NCBI RefSeq assembly: GCF_003458415.1
Contig: NZ_QRUF01000008.1
Span: 12,582 to 76,581, forward strand
DNA: 64,000 bases
Source: Collinsella sp. AF25-2LB
GTDB taxonomy: Bacteria; Actinomycetota; Coriobacteriia; Coriobacteriales; Coriobacteriaceae
Reading direction: 5' to 3'
A model generated the notes under the pieces. That model saw nothing but the letters and a program-made list of their open reading frames with translations, had not been told where the DNA came from and ran no database searches. How positions within the stretch are numbered: the first letter of the stretch is position 1; every line of letters starts with the position of its first letter. Positions 33,659 to 41,520 of this stretch are shown one piece after another. Both the position numbers and the translations under genes were made by a program.

Positions 33659-33988
33659 ATGAGCTATCTCATCATCGAGCTTGAGACGCAGCTGCTTAAG
33701 ACCGGAAAGACCAGTGCTGATCTGATTCGAGCGACGGGGCATACTCCGGCTAATATTTCAAAGCTTAGAAACGGAAAGATAAAAGCTATTCGCCTAAAGA
33801 CGCTCCTCGATATCTGTGATGAGCTTGATTGTCAACCGGGAGATATTATTCAGCGCGTGAGCGAGAAAGAGCTTGAGGAGCTTATTGTCGAGCGTGCAAA
33901 AAACGTTGTGAGGCAGATGCGGGACGGCGGAGGCAACGAGGCGTCGCTTCCGACATCAGTCTTTGCTGTCGATTTGAGCGACGAGTAG
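33659..33988 (+). CDS. Small XRE (YozG-like) transcriptional regulator
   Basis: A 109-aa protein with a Cro/C1-type helix-turn-helix of the HTH_26 kind: GKTSADLIRATGHTPANISK followed by LRNGKIKAIRLKTL and the closing CDELDCQPGDII. The C-terminal 40 residues are an acidic helical tail. GGAGGAAAC precedes it and it forms an operon with the DUF2975 gene. It is the likely reader of the palindrome at 33036. Confidence 0.85.
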   Translation: MSYLIIELETQLLKTGKTSADLIRATGHTPANISKLRNGKIKAIRLKTLLDICDELDCQPGDIIQRVSEKELEELIVERAKNVVRQMRDGGGNEASLPTSVFAVDLSDE

Positions 33989-34028
33989 CTTAAGGCGAAC
34001 AACTAAAACGAAATATCAGCGTGAAGGG

Positions 34029-34058
34029 ACCCGTGTCTAACACGGGTTCTTTCTTTTA
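34029..34058 (+). terminator. Intrinsic terminator after the XRE gene
   Basis: ACCCGTGT-CTA-ACACGGGT (34029-34047) followed by TCTTTCTTTTA. Confidence 0.85.
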
Positions 34059-34065
34059 GATTATC

Positions 34066-34097
34066 TTGACAAATATGAGTTATCGAAAAACAATAAC
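34066..34097 (+). promoter_or_regulatory. Promoter region of the ABC exporter operon
   Basis: A consensus -35 TTGACA (34066-34071) is followed by AT-rich sequence with CAATAA as the best -10 (19-bp spacer). GTTATCG (34079-34085) and CAATAAC (34091-34097) form an inverted pair that may be an operator. Confidence 0.4.
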
Positions 34098-34132
34098 AAC
34101 TATGGAAAACGATAAAGTAAAGAAGGAACGAT

Positions 34133-34894
34133 ATGAGCGGTTTTGCTATCAAGCGGAACGGGAGGCCAATGAACGCATCAACGATAAGGCTATCAAGGGT
34201 GTCAAAGCGCTACGGGAAACGGCGCGTTTTGCATGACGTTTCCTTCGAGGTGGATCAGTCTGAGCTTTGCGCCCTTGTTGGTGCAAACGGGGCGGGCAAA
34301 AGCACGCTTATTAAAATAGTGCTGGGCCTCTGTGAGCCATCGTCGGGGAGCGTGGAGCTCTTTGGAGGCAAGTCGAAAAAAGAGCTGAGCCTGATGCGGA
34401 CGCGTGTCGGCTATGTGCCAGATTCTTGCGGAGCATACCAATCTCTCAGTGCGGCTGAGAATCTTCGGATCCGATGTGCGGAATGGGGGCTCGATGAGAA
34501 ACGTGAGATTCCTCGCGTCTTGGGCCTGGTCGGGCTGGACGTCGATGAGAAAAAGAGCGTGAGCAGTTTTTCTCTGGGAATGAAACGGCGACTGGATATA
34601 GCTACGGCTTTATTGGGCGACACCGACGTACTAATTTTCGATGAGCCGGCAAATGGATTGGATCCGTTGGGCATCGAGAGTATATGGGCCCTTATCGGTC
34701 GATTGAATCGGGAGCAGGGCAAAACCATGCTTATCTCTAGCCACGACTTGGATGAGCTGGCATCGGTTGCAACAAGCTGCCTGTTTCTTCATGACGGTGA
34801 ACTGCTAAAAAAGGAATCGATGGACGTCATAAGGGATGAGGCGCCATCCCTAAAAGAGTATTACAGGCGCTTGATGAAGGCGGTCTCGCTATGA
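34133..34894 (+). CDS. ABC exporter ATP-binding protein
   Basis: A 253-aa ATPase of the drug/antibiotic/Nat-type exporter group. Walker A is GANGAGKST, the signature region is FSLGMKRRLDIATAL, Walker B is VLIFDEPANGLD and the H-loop is ISSHDL. SLGMKRR instead of LSGGQ is normal for this group (BcrA, lantibiotic immunity). AAGGA lies six bases before ATG 34133. Codon use here is visibly richer in ATA, AAA and AGC than in the flanking genes, which suggests a transferred island up to about 36520. Confidence 0.88.
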   Translation: MSGFAIKRNGRPMNASTIRLSRVSKRYGKRRVLHDVSFEVDQSELCALVGANGAGKSTLIKIVLGLCEPSSGSVELFGGKSKKELSLMRTRVGYVPDSCGAYQSLSAAENLRIRCAEWGLDEKREIPRVLGLVGLDVDEKKSVSSFSLGMKRRLDIATALLGDTDVLIFDEPANGLDPLGIESIWALIGRLNREQGKTMLISSHDLDELASVATSCLFLHDGELLKKESMDVIRDEAPSLKEYYRRLMKAVSL

Positions 34895-35715
34895 AGCGGG
34901 CGATCCATCCCATAAAGGCAGATATGATGCGTTGGCACAGGATATTTCCGGCGAAGTTTGGTCTTGCGCTTATGTTGGCGTTCGGCCTTCTCTTCGGCAT
35001 CTTTCTAAAAAACGGAACAACGTTGCTCGTCTTTGGCTATGGCGTTTGTGGGGAGGATATTGGTTTCCTCTGGAATGCAATCGATCCTTCTGCGCCTGAT
35101 GAGTCCCTTGCGCGCAGCGCTTTTGCCGGTACATCCCTGTTCGTTCCACTCATCGTTTGTTTGGTGCTTTTACAGGAGCATGGCTATAAAGAGGGGCACC
35201 GAATTTCTTCGGCAAGAGGTCTCAACCGCTTTTATGGGGCTCTAGCCCATGCATTTTCGTCTGCTTTAATAATTGGCGCAGCGTATAGCGCGCTTTGCCT
35301 CCTTCTTTTTGCAATAGCCATAATACGTGGAGGGCATAACTACTCGCACAACATACTAACTGTATTTTTGCCTGCAATGATAGTCAACGCCGTATTGGTG
35401 ATATCGGTTGCGCTGGAGACGGTGACCATCTATCGGATAACGGGCAGCGCTGTATTGAGCGGGGCCGTGGTGATAGTTGGATTTGTCATGAGCTTGACGC
35501 TCTACGGAGCCTTCCTTCAGGCACCTATACCATCCTTGCGATGGATCTTCTTCCTTCCGGGGCCGTACCTTGGAGTCGGATGTGCCCTTGGGTATAGCGA
35601 TATGGGGCAGCTGACGCTTCTGGGATATGGCGTGGCAGCCAGCTGTCTATCGGTATTGATTTACGCTCTCTTGAGCTTTCGCGCTGGGGGTGTGCTCAAT
35701 GGCTCGTCAGATTAA
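34891..35715 (+). CDS. ABC exporter membrane subunit 1
   Basis: A 274-aa protein with six predicted transmembrane segments, beginning by a four-base ATGA overlap with the ATPase gene. No conserved motif identifies a substrate; the layout (ATPase plus two dissimilar permeases) is that of lantibiotic immunity (LanFEG) or bacitracin-type exporters. No lantibiotic structural gene or modification enzyme is nearby, so a self-immunity role is not supported. Confidence 0.75.
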   Translation: MKRAIHPIKADMMRWHRIFPAKFGLALMLAFGLLFGIFLKNGTTLLVFGYGVCGEDIGFLWNAIDPSAPDESLARSAFAGTSLFVPLIVCLVLLQEHGYKEGHRISSARGLNRFYGALAHAFSSALIIGAAYSALCLLLFAIAIIRGGHNYSHNILTVFLPAMIVNAVLVISVALETVTIYRITGSAVLSGAVVIVGFVMSLTLYGAFLQAPIPSLRWIFFLPGPYLGVGCALGYSDMGQLTLLGYGVAASCLSVLIYALLSFRAGGVLNGSSD

Positions 35716-36517
35716 AAGACTTCTCCAGTCAGAATTGAAGCATGTGAGCAAATGGGCGTACGCCTTAATCCTGGTAATTTATGCGTACATGGTGATATTG
35801 CAGCTTAATTCTTTCCCGATGTGGTTCTGTAGCCTCCGTGAGAACAGTTTCTTGGGTTTTTTCCCAGACCCGACGCTTCGGCTATCGGCGGAGGATGTCC
35901 TTCTATTTGGCAATGCAGAGGTTTTTCGCGGTCTGCTGTTCAACGTAGCCCCGTTGGCCCATGCATTGTTCTTTCCGTTCATCGCGGCTTGCATTGTGCC
36001 GCGCTTTGTCAGTTCGGGCTTTGTCGAGGAACCGTGGGGGTTGTCGGAGGCTCGGGGAGGGAAGCGTGTGTGCGCTATCGTTGCGCGAGTGGTGCTATCT
36101 TCTTTTGCCCTTTTGGGCGCGTTTGTCCTGTCGAGTGTCGTTTTGTACTGTCTTAACTGCGCAATCGTTTCGGATGCTCAGCAGTATTTCAACCTGCATG
36201 TATTTTGCTATCGACTTGTTCTTGCTGCCGCTGCCTGCCTTGCATACGTGGTTTCTTGCGTAATCGTTGTTTCCTATTTTGGGTCCGGCTTCGGTCCGAT
36301 TGGCATGCTGTTGCTTGTCAACGTCGTAGCGATCTACATACAGATCGGGGCCAATTCCATGCTTCCGCTTCCAGCCTCGATGCTCATGTGGATTTGCGGC
36401 GTGACCCCGTTGGGGAATGGTCAATGCATCTCGATTTTAATTGACTGCCTCATAAACGTAGCAAGCGTTTTTATCATTTGCTTTACTGTCGACCGATTGC
36501 GGTCGAGATTTCTCTGA
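35699..36517 (+). CDS. ABC exporter membrane subunit 2
   Basis: A 272-aa protein with about six hydrophobic segments, starting 17 bases inside the end of the previous gene. ATG 35699 has GGGGGTG upstream. It is the second permease of the exporter. Sequence similarity to subunit 1 is not evident by eye. GC content is below that of neighbours. The gene is followed by a strong GC hairpin. Confidence 0.72.
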   Translation: MARQIKRLLQSELKHVSKWAYALILVIYAYMVILQLNSFPMWFCSLRENSFLGFFPDPTLRLSAEDVLLFGNAEVFRGLLFNVAPLAHALFFPFIAACIVPRFVSSGFVEEPWGLSEARGGKRVCAIVARVVLSSFALLGAFVLSSVVLYCLNCAIVSDAQQYFNLHVFCYRLVLAAAACLAYVVSCVIVVSYFGSGFGPIGMLLLVNVVAIYIQIGANSMLPLPASMLMWICGVTPLGNGQCISILIDCLINVASVFIICFTVDRLRSRFL

Positions 36518-36557
36518 TTGTTTGTGAGGGATAATCATACCGAGCATATCAAATACA

Positions 36558-36591
36558 GGGGGGCGGGCACCGTAGCTGGTGTCCGCCCCCC
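36558..36591. terminator. Hairpin between convergent exporter and PuuD genes
   Basis: Fourteen-base arms starting GGGGGGCGGGCACC with a six-base loop; strong in both directions though without a T tract. Confidence 0.7.
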
Positions 36592-36626
36592 CGGCTTAGG
36601 AGGCTTTAACCTGAGTGGTTCGCGTG

Positions 36627-37436
36627 CTAGCGGGCCTGCTTGACCTTGGCTGCCGCCTCGACAAACGACTTCCAGAGGTTAAAGTCGGTTTCGAGCGTCT
36701 GCCAGGTGTACTCGGGATGCCATTGCACGCCCAGGCAGAAGGGTTGGCCTTCGACTTCGATGCACTCGGGCACGCCATCGGTTGCCTTGGCGACCAAGCG
36801 CGTGCTTTTACCCAGACGATCGATGCAGCAGTGGTGTGCGGAGTTGGTCTGGATAAGCCTGTGCCCGCCAAGCGCGCGCTCCAGCAACGAGCCCGGCACG
36901 ACCTCGACGGGATGCACGGGGTCGTTGAGCACGTGGGTATGGCGCCACTGCGTGCGGCCCTCGCGCGCGCCCAGGCTTGGCACGTCCATGCACAGGGTGC
37001 CGCCGGTGGCGACATTGAGCAACTGCGTGCCGCGGCAGGTGGTAAAGAGCGGCTTTTTGGCGCGGAGCACCTCGCCGACCAGCTTAAACTCAAAGCTATC
37101 GCGGATCTCGCAGCAGAGGGTGGGGTCGTAGGGTCGATCATCGCCCCAACGTTTGGGATTGACATCGGGGCCGCCGGGAATGGCGATGCCGTCGGCGATA
37201 TCGACGTAATGACGGATGACCTCAATGTCCTCGGTGATGGACATCTGCAGCGGCAGGCCGCCGGCGGCAAGGATGGCATCGACAAAGACGCTCGCAATCT
37301 CCTCGTTGGGGGAGAGCGTCTCGCTCAAATAGGGTTTCGCTTCTTCCCAGCGTGGTGCGACCAGGATGAGCGGACGGTCGGCGGGATCGACGTCGACGTG
37401 CGGAGTGTAGGACGATGAGGTGCGGGTTCCGATCAT
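36627..37436 (-). CDS. puuD: Gamma-glutamyl-gamma-aminobutyrate hydrolase-like class I amidotransferase
   Basis: A 269-aa peptidase C26 family protein. The nucleophile is C134 in FTTCRGTQLLN and the His-Glu pair is in VQWHPEYT. IPGGPDVNPKRWGDD matches the PuuD/GGH oxyanion region. The family hydrolyses gamma-glutamyl bonds of GABA-putrescine intermediates or similar compounds. It is the last gene of a minus-strand run with a polar amino-acid ABC transporter, 87 bases after the ATPase gene, so the imported compound may be a gamma-glutamyl amide or glutamine. Confidence 0.82.
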   Translation of the reverse strand: MIGTRTSSSYTPHVDVDPADRPLILVAPRWEEAKPYLSETLSPNEEIASVFVDAILAAGGLPLQMSITEDIEVIRHYVDIADGIAIPGGPDVNPKRWGDDRPYDPTLCCEIRDSFEFKLVGEVLRAKKPLFTTCRGTQLLNVATGGTLCMDVPSLGAREGRTQWRHTHVLNDPVHPVEVVPGSLLERALGGHRLIQTNSAHHCCIDRLGKSTRLVAKATDGVPECIEVEGQPFCLGVQWHPEYTWQTLETDFNLWKSFVEAAAKVKQAR

Positions 37437-37523
37437 GGGCGTAGCTTTCGAATCCGGGTGGACATGGCACAGGGGTGGCGCGGAGCAAACGTTACTGATG
37501 AATTTGCCCGCGTGGCAATTGGG

Positions 37524-38288
<765 letters not shown>

Positions 38289-38324
38289 GGTGCTCGGCTC
38301 CTTATGACTAGAAATGGTAAAGCG

Positions 38325-39158
38325 TTAGCGGATGATGGTCGCGCCGGTCTTGTGCGAAACATAGACAGCGGCCTTGTTGATCGCGACGTTGATGAGGATG
38401 TAGATGACTGCGATCACCAGGTAGACCGACACGAGGGCATCGTAGTTGGTAATGAGCACGCGGGCATTTTGCATGAGGTCGGGGTAGCTCACCACATAGG
38501 CGACGGTGGTGTCTTTGACTACGACCACGAGCTGTGAAATCAAGGACGGAATGATAAACCGAATAGCCTGCGGCAACACGATTTTAAAGGTGATTTTGGC
38601 CTTGGAGAGACCGAGCGCCTGGGCTGCCTCGACCTGACCGCGCGGCACGGCATTGACGCCGGCGCGGAAGATCTCGGCAAGTACGCCAGCTGCGGCGAGC
38701 GCGACGGGAAGCGTGAGCATCCAAAACGACGGTAGCGCGATCTTGTACTGGGGCAGCACCAAAAAGAAGAAGTAGATGAACAGCAGACTCGGCACACCGC
38801 GGAAGAAATCGGTGAGCACGCGGCAGACCAGCTGTAGCGGCTTGATGCCGCTGGTGCGGCCGAGCATAAGGGCTAAGCCCAGCACCAGCGCGATGGCGCC
38901 AGCGGTGAGTGCGACTTTAACGGTGCCCTCAAAGCCGGCAAGCAAGAACTTCCAGGTAGTGAGGTGCGTAAAGAAATACCAATAGTGGACCGAAAGCTGA
39001 CCGGTCACATAAAAGCGCTGCAGTACCAGGATGGCGAGCGCGGCGACAGCAACAAGCGAGATGGCGGTGCCGATGCGAATCTTGGCGCGCATCTTGGGGC
39101 CGGGAGCCTCGTAGAGCGCATCGCGCATGGTGAGCGCGGAGGTGGAATGCTTGCTCAT
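38325..39158 (-). CDS. Polar amino-acid ABC permease (second)
   Basis: A 277-aa permease of the His/Glu/Gln/Arg/opine family with a longer N-terminal cytoplasmic region. The EAA loop reads EIFRAGVNAVPRGQVEAAQALG, split here at its centre, in the expected place (about 180-205). It overlaps the upstream permease gene by four bases. It pairs with the shorter permease to form a heterodimer. Confidence 0.9.
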   Translation of the reverse strand: MSKHSTSALTMRDALYEAPGPKMRAKIRIGTAISLVAVAALAILVLQRFYVTGQLSVHYWYFFTHLTTWKFLLAGFEGTVKVALTAGAIALVLGLALMLGRTSGIKPLQLVCRVLTDFFRGVPSLLFIYFFFLVLPQYKIALPSFWMLTLPVALAAAGVLAEIFRAGVNAVPRGQVEAAQALGLSKAKITFKIVLPQAIRFIIPSLISQLVVVVKDTTVAYVVSYPDLMQNARVLITNYDALVSVYLVIAVIYILINVAINKAAVYVSHKTGATIIR

Positions 39159-39814
39159 CGGAGGATCCTCACCTTCTTATCGATGTAGTTGCCAATGTGG
39201 CTCACCACAAAGGCCGTGCCCAGGTAGCCGAGCGCCGAGATAAAGAACGCGGCGACGCCGCCGAGCGAGCGGGTATTGATGTAGCTCACCACGCCGGTGA
39301 GTTCCTGCGGCTTAAGCGGCACCTGGCTGCCGAGCGCGGTGGTGAGCATGACGGCGATAAAGAGGTTGGTCATGGGCAGCACGCTCGAACGCAGCGCCTG
39401 CGGAATCACGATCTTAGCGAGGATACGGCTGAAGCTCATGCCGAGCGAGCGGGCGGCTTCCACCTGGCCGACGCCGACGGTGTTGATGCCGCTCATAAAG
39501 TTTTCGGAACCAAAGGCCGAGCCCAAAAGGACCGTGGCGACGATAACGCAGGTGCGGTAGGGCAGGACGACCTTGAGCGGCGGCAGCGCGTAGACGATGA
39601 TGATGAGCAGCGCGATGCCGGGGATGTTGCGGAAGACCTGGACATACAGGTCGCCAAAGACGCGCAGCGGCTTGAGCGGCGACACACGCATCACGGTGAC
39701 GGCGACGGCCAGCACCATGGCGATGGCAAACGACTCAAGCGTCATGACCCAGGTTGCTAGCAGCGCGTCGATATAGTTCTGGCCATAGAGCGACCAGAGC
39801 TCGGAGAGACTCAT
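39155..39814 (-). CDS. Polar amino-acid ABC permease (first)
   Basis: A 219-aa permease with about five transmembrane segments and the EAA-type motif GINTVGVGQVEAARSLG near residue 110. It is the first permease after the binding-protein gene. AGGAGGTCCGC precedes ATG 39814. The arrangement (binding protein, two permeases, ATPase) is a classical complete uptake system. Confidence 0.9.
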   Translation of the reverse strand: MSLSELWSLYGQNYIDALLATWVMTLESFAIAMVLAVAVTVMRVSPLKPLRVFGDLYVQVFRNIPGIALLIIIVYALPPLKVVLPYRTCVIVATVLLGSAFGSENFMSGINTVGVGQVEAARSLGMSFSRILAKIVIPQALRSSVLPMTNLFIAVMLTTALGSQVPLKPQELTGVVSYINTRSLGGVAAFFISALGYLGTAFVVSHIGNYIDKKVRILR

Positions 39815-39838
39815 GCGGACCTCCTGCCGATAAGGAAA

Positions 39839-39864
39839 GGGGCTCCCGTGTGTACGGAAGCCCC
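39839..39864 (-). terminator. Attenuating hairpin between binding protein and permease genes
   Basis: Stem GGGGCTTCCGT/ACGGGAGCCCC on the minus strand, followed by TTTCC. Such structures keep binding-protein mRNA in excess over permease mRNA. Confidence 0.65.
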
Positions 39865-39952
39865 GACAACTCAGTGAGGAAACAGTTTACCGCAATAAAG
39901 CGCATCATGCGTTTCCATATGGTTTCGTTGCGGCCGTTACCAGGCTCGCTGC

Positions 39953-40948
39953 CTAGGCGCCGATCTCGGGCAGCTCGGGAACATTGGTGTCGCCCGTACG
40001 GTCGCCGATGCAGATCTGCCACAGCTCGGTCCAAGTGCCATCGTCCTCAATCCTCTTAAGGAAGTCGTTGACAAAGGCGACGCCGTCGGAATCGAGCGGC
40101 AGGCCGATACCATAGGGCTCCTTGCTGCCGAAGGGCTTGCCGGCGATCTTGTACTTACCGGGCTCGCGGACCAGGGCGCTTTGCTGCATGTTGTTATCGA
40201 TGACGTAGGCGTCAACGCGACCCTGCTGGAGTGCCTGACGGGCCTCCTCGTCGGTCTTGAACTCCTGCTGGCTGGCCTTGGGGGCGAACTCCTCCAGAAT
40301 GGCGGGGCCGTTGGAGCCGGACTGGACGGCGACGTTCTTATCGGCCAGGTCGTCGACGCTCTTGATGTCGTCGTTGTCGGCGAGCACTAGGATAGCCTGC
40401 TGGGTGTAGTAGTAGGGACCGGCAAAGGAGACGAGCTTCTTGCGCTCGTCAGTGATGGTGTAGGTGGCGAAGACAGCGTCGACCTGGCCGTTCTGCAGGA
40501 CGGACTCGCGCGTGTCCGAGGTCACCTGGGTGATCTCGACCTTGTTCTCGCCCAGGATGTAGTTGGACAGGAGCTGCGCGATACCGGCATCGAAGCCACG
40601 GGTCTGACCGTCTTTCTCGTTGAGGAGGGAGAAGAGCGTGGAAGTCTGAACGCCACCGATCTTAAAGACGCCGGCGTCCTTGACGGCCGTGGCCCAGGTG
40701 CTGGCGGCGACGGCATCGTCATCGGCCTTGGGGCCGTTGCCGACGAGCTTGTCGAATGCCTTGGCGTCGAGCGTGGTGGAAGCCTCGGTATCCTCGGAGC
40801 TCTTGGAGGAACCGGCGGCGGAACCCTTGTCGGCCTCGGCGCTGGTGTCGGAGCAGCCGGCAAGACCAAGGCCGGCGACGGTTGCGAAGGTGGCGGCAAC
40901 GAAGCCGCGGCGGTCGAGAACGACCTGCTGGGAGAGGTTCTTGCTCAT
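39953..40948 (-). CDS. Amino-acid binding lipoprotein, Tat-type signal
   Basis: A 331-aa extracellular solute-binding protein of family 3 (PAAT). The N-terminus has a twin arginine R13-R14 in DRRGFVAAT and a lipobox LGLAGC ending at C32, so it is likely a Tat-exported lipoprotein. A Ser/Glu-rich tether follows (about 33-60). The binding domain has VDAVFATYTITDERKK (about 158-173) and the family's second-lobe repeats. It is the promoter-proximal gene of the transporter operon, with a strong promoter upstream. Confidence 0.9.
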   Translation of the reverse strand: MSKNLSQQVVLDRRGFVAATFATVAGLGLAGCSDTSAEADKGSAAGSSKSSEDTEASTTLDAKAFDKLVGNGPKADDDAVAASTWATAVKDAGVFKIGGVQTSTLFSLLNEKDGQTRGFDAGIAQLLSNYILGENKVEITQVTSDTRESVLQNGQVDAVFATYTITDERKKLVSFAGPYYYTQQAILVLADNDDIKSVDDLADKNVAVQSGSNGPAILEEFAPKASQQEFKTDEEARQALQQGRVDAYVIDNNMQQSALVREPGKYKIAGKPFGSKEPYGIGLPLDSDGVAFVNDFLKRIEDDGTWTELWQICIGDRTGDTNVPELPEIGA

Positions 40949-40991
40949 GGTAGAACACCTTTCTCAATAAAATCCCTAGCGGTTGAGTAGA

Positions 40992-41021
40992 GTTATACCC
41001 TATCGCGCTCAAATGGGTCAA
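40992..41021 (-). promoter_or_regulatory. Promoter of the amino-acid transporter operon
   Basis: On the minus strand TTGACC (41016-41021) and TATAAC (40992-40997) are separated by 18 bp, about 45 bases upstream of the binding-protein start. Confidence 0.7.
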
Positions 41022-41064
41022 CACGAAATAACTCAGAAACATACTTACCTTATGGGTTATTGTA

Positions 41065-41104
41065 CCTACTAAAAAGGGACAGGTTTATTTTGGCAGGTTT
41101 TATC
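41065..41104 (+). repeat. GGGACAGG-type 40-bp repeat
   Basis: Same core as the other copies; the left arm is CCTACTAAAA, so two base pairs of the stem are lost. It lies upstream of the amino-acid operon promoter. Confidence 0.88.
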
Positions 41105-41172
41105 TGGGCAAACGTCGAATATTGCAGCTGAAATAGCGTTTTGCAGACGGCATGATCGATCACAGCGGTCGC

Positions 41173-41256
41173 TATAATGGCGGCAACGCGACGCATATAT
41201 AAGTAAGGAGATCGCGTATGAACGGTTATTCGTTTTTCGCACCGACCATGACTTAA
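41173..41256 (+). other. Promoter-like site and 12-codon open frame with strong ribosome site
   Basis: A perfect -10 TATAAT (41173-41178, weak -35) precedes AAGGAG and ATG 41218; the frame MNGYSFFAPTMT ends at TAA 41254-41256. The peptide resembles the first residues of iron-containing alcohol dehydrogenases (pattern FxFxxPT), so it may be the 5' stump of a lost gene cut by the repeat cluster that follows. A leader peptide is the alternative, but no downstream plus-strand gene exists for it to control. Confidence 0.4.
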
Positions 41257-41293
41257 AACCACTACAAAGGGGACAGGCACCTTTGTGGTGGTT
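41257..41293. repeat. Hairpin with GGGGACAGG loop
   Basis: AACCACTACAAAGG and CCTTTGTGGTGGTT pair around a GGACAGGCA loop. The loop core recalls the 40-bp repeat family although the arms differ. It begins at the base after the small open frame. Confidence 0.75.
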
Positions 41294-41322
41294 CTTGCAG
41301 ATGTGGCGGCCCGCCTCGCTGT

Positions 41323-41457
41323 TTTGTCTCAATCTGTAACATCTGGAGGGCCAAAAGGTCTCTATCTGTTACAGATTGAGACAAAGGTCTGGGACTAAGA
41401 CGTCTTATCTAGATCTGTAACAGTTAGACGGGAATTCGGGCCCTAGATGTTACAGAT
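41323..41457. repeat. Two CTGTAACA hairpins in tandem
   Basis: Copy 1 has perfect 19-bp arms, TTTGTCTCAATCTGTAACA at 41323-41341 with 41367-41385. Copy 2 has ATCTGTAACA at 41413-41422 with TGTTACAGAT at 41448-41457. Loops share an ATCTRGRGGGCC-like stretch when read in opposite orientation. They occupy the gene-free stretch 41065-41480. Confidence 0.8.
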
Positions 41458-41480
41458 TGAGATAATTGAGCTGTGAAAAC

Positions 41481-41520
41481 AAAAACCTCCGCAGGGGTGC
41501 TTCCCTTGCGGAGGTTTTTT
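41481..41520. terminator. Bidirectional terminator at the dxs 3' end
   Basis: AAACCTCCGCAGGGG pairs with CCCTTGCGGAGGTTT; T tracts follow on both strands (TTTTTT on plus, TTTTTGTTTT on minus). The dxs stop codon overlaps it. Confidence 0.9.

Noticed and set aside
34133..36517. Lantibiotic biosynthesis cluster
   Set aside because: Only an exporter is present; no LanA, LanB, LanC or LanM-like gene is nearby.
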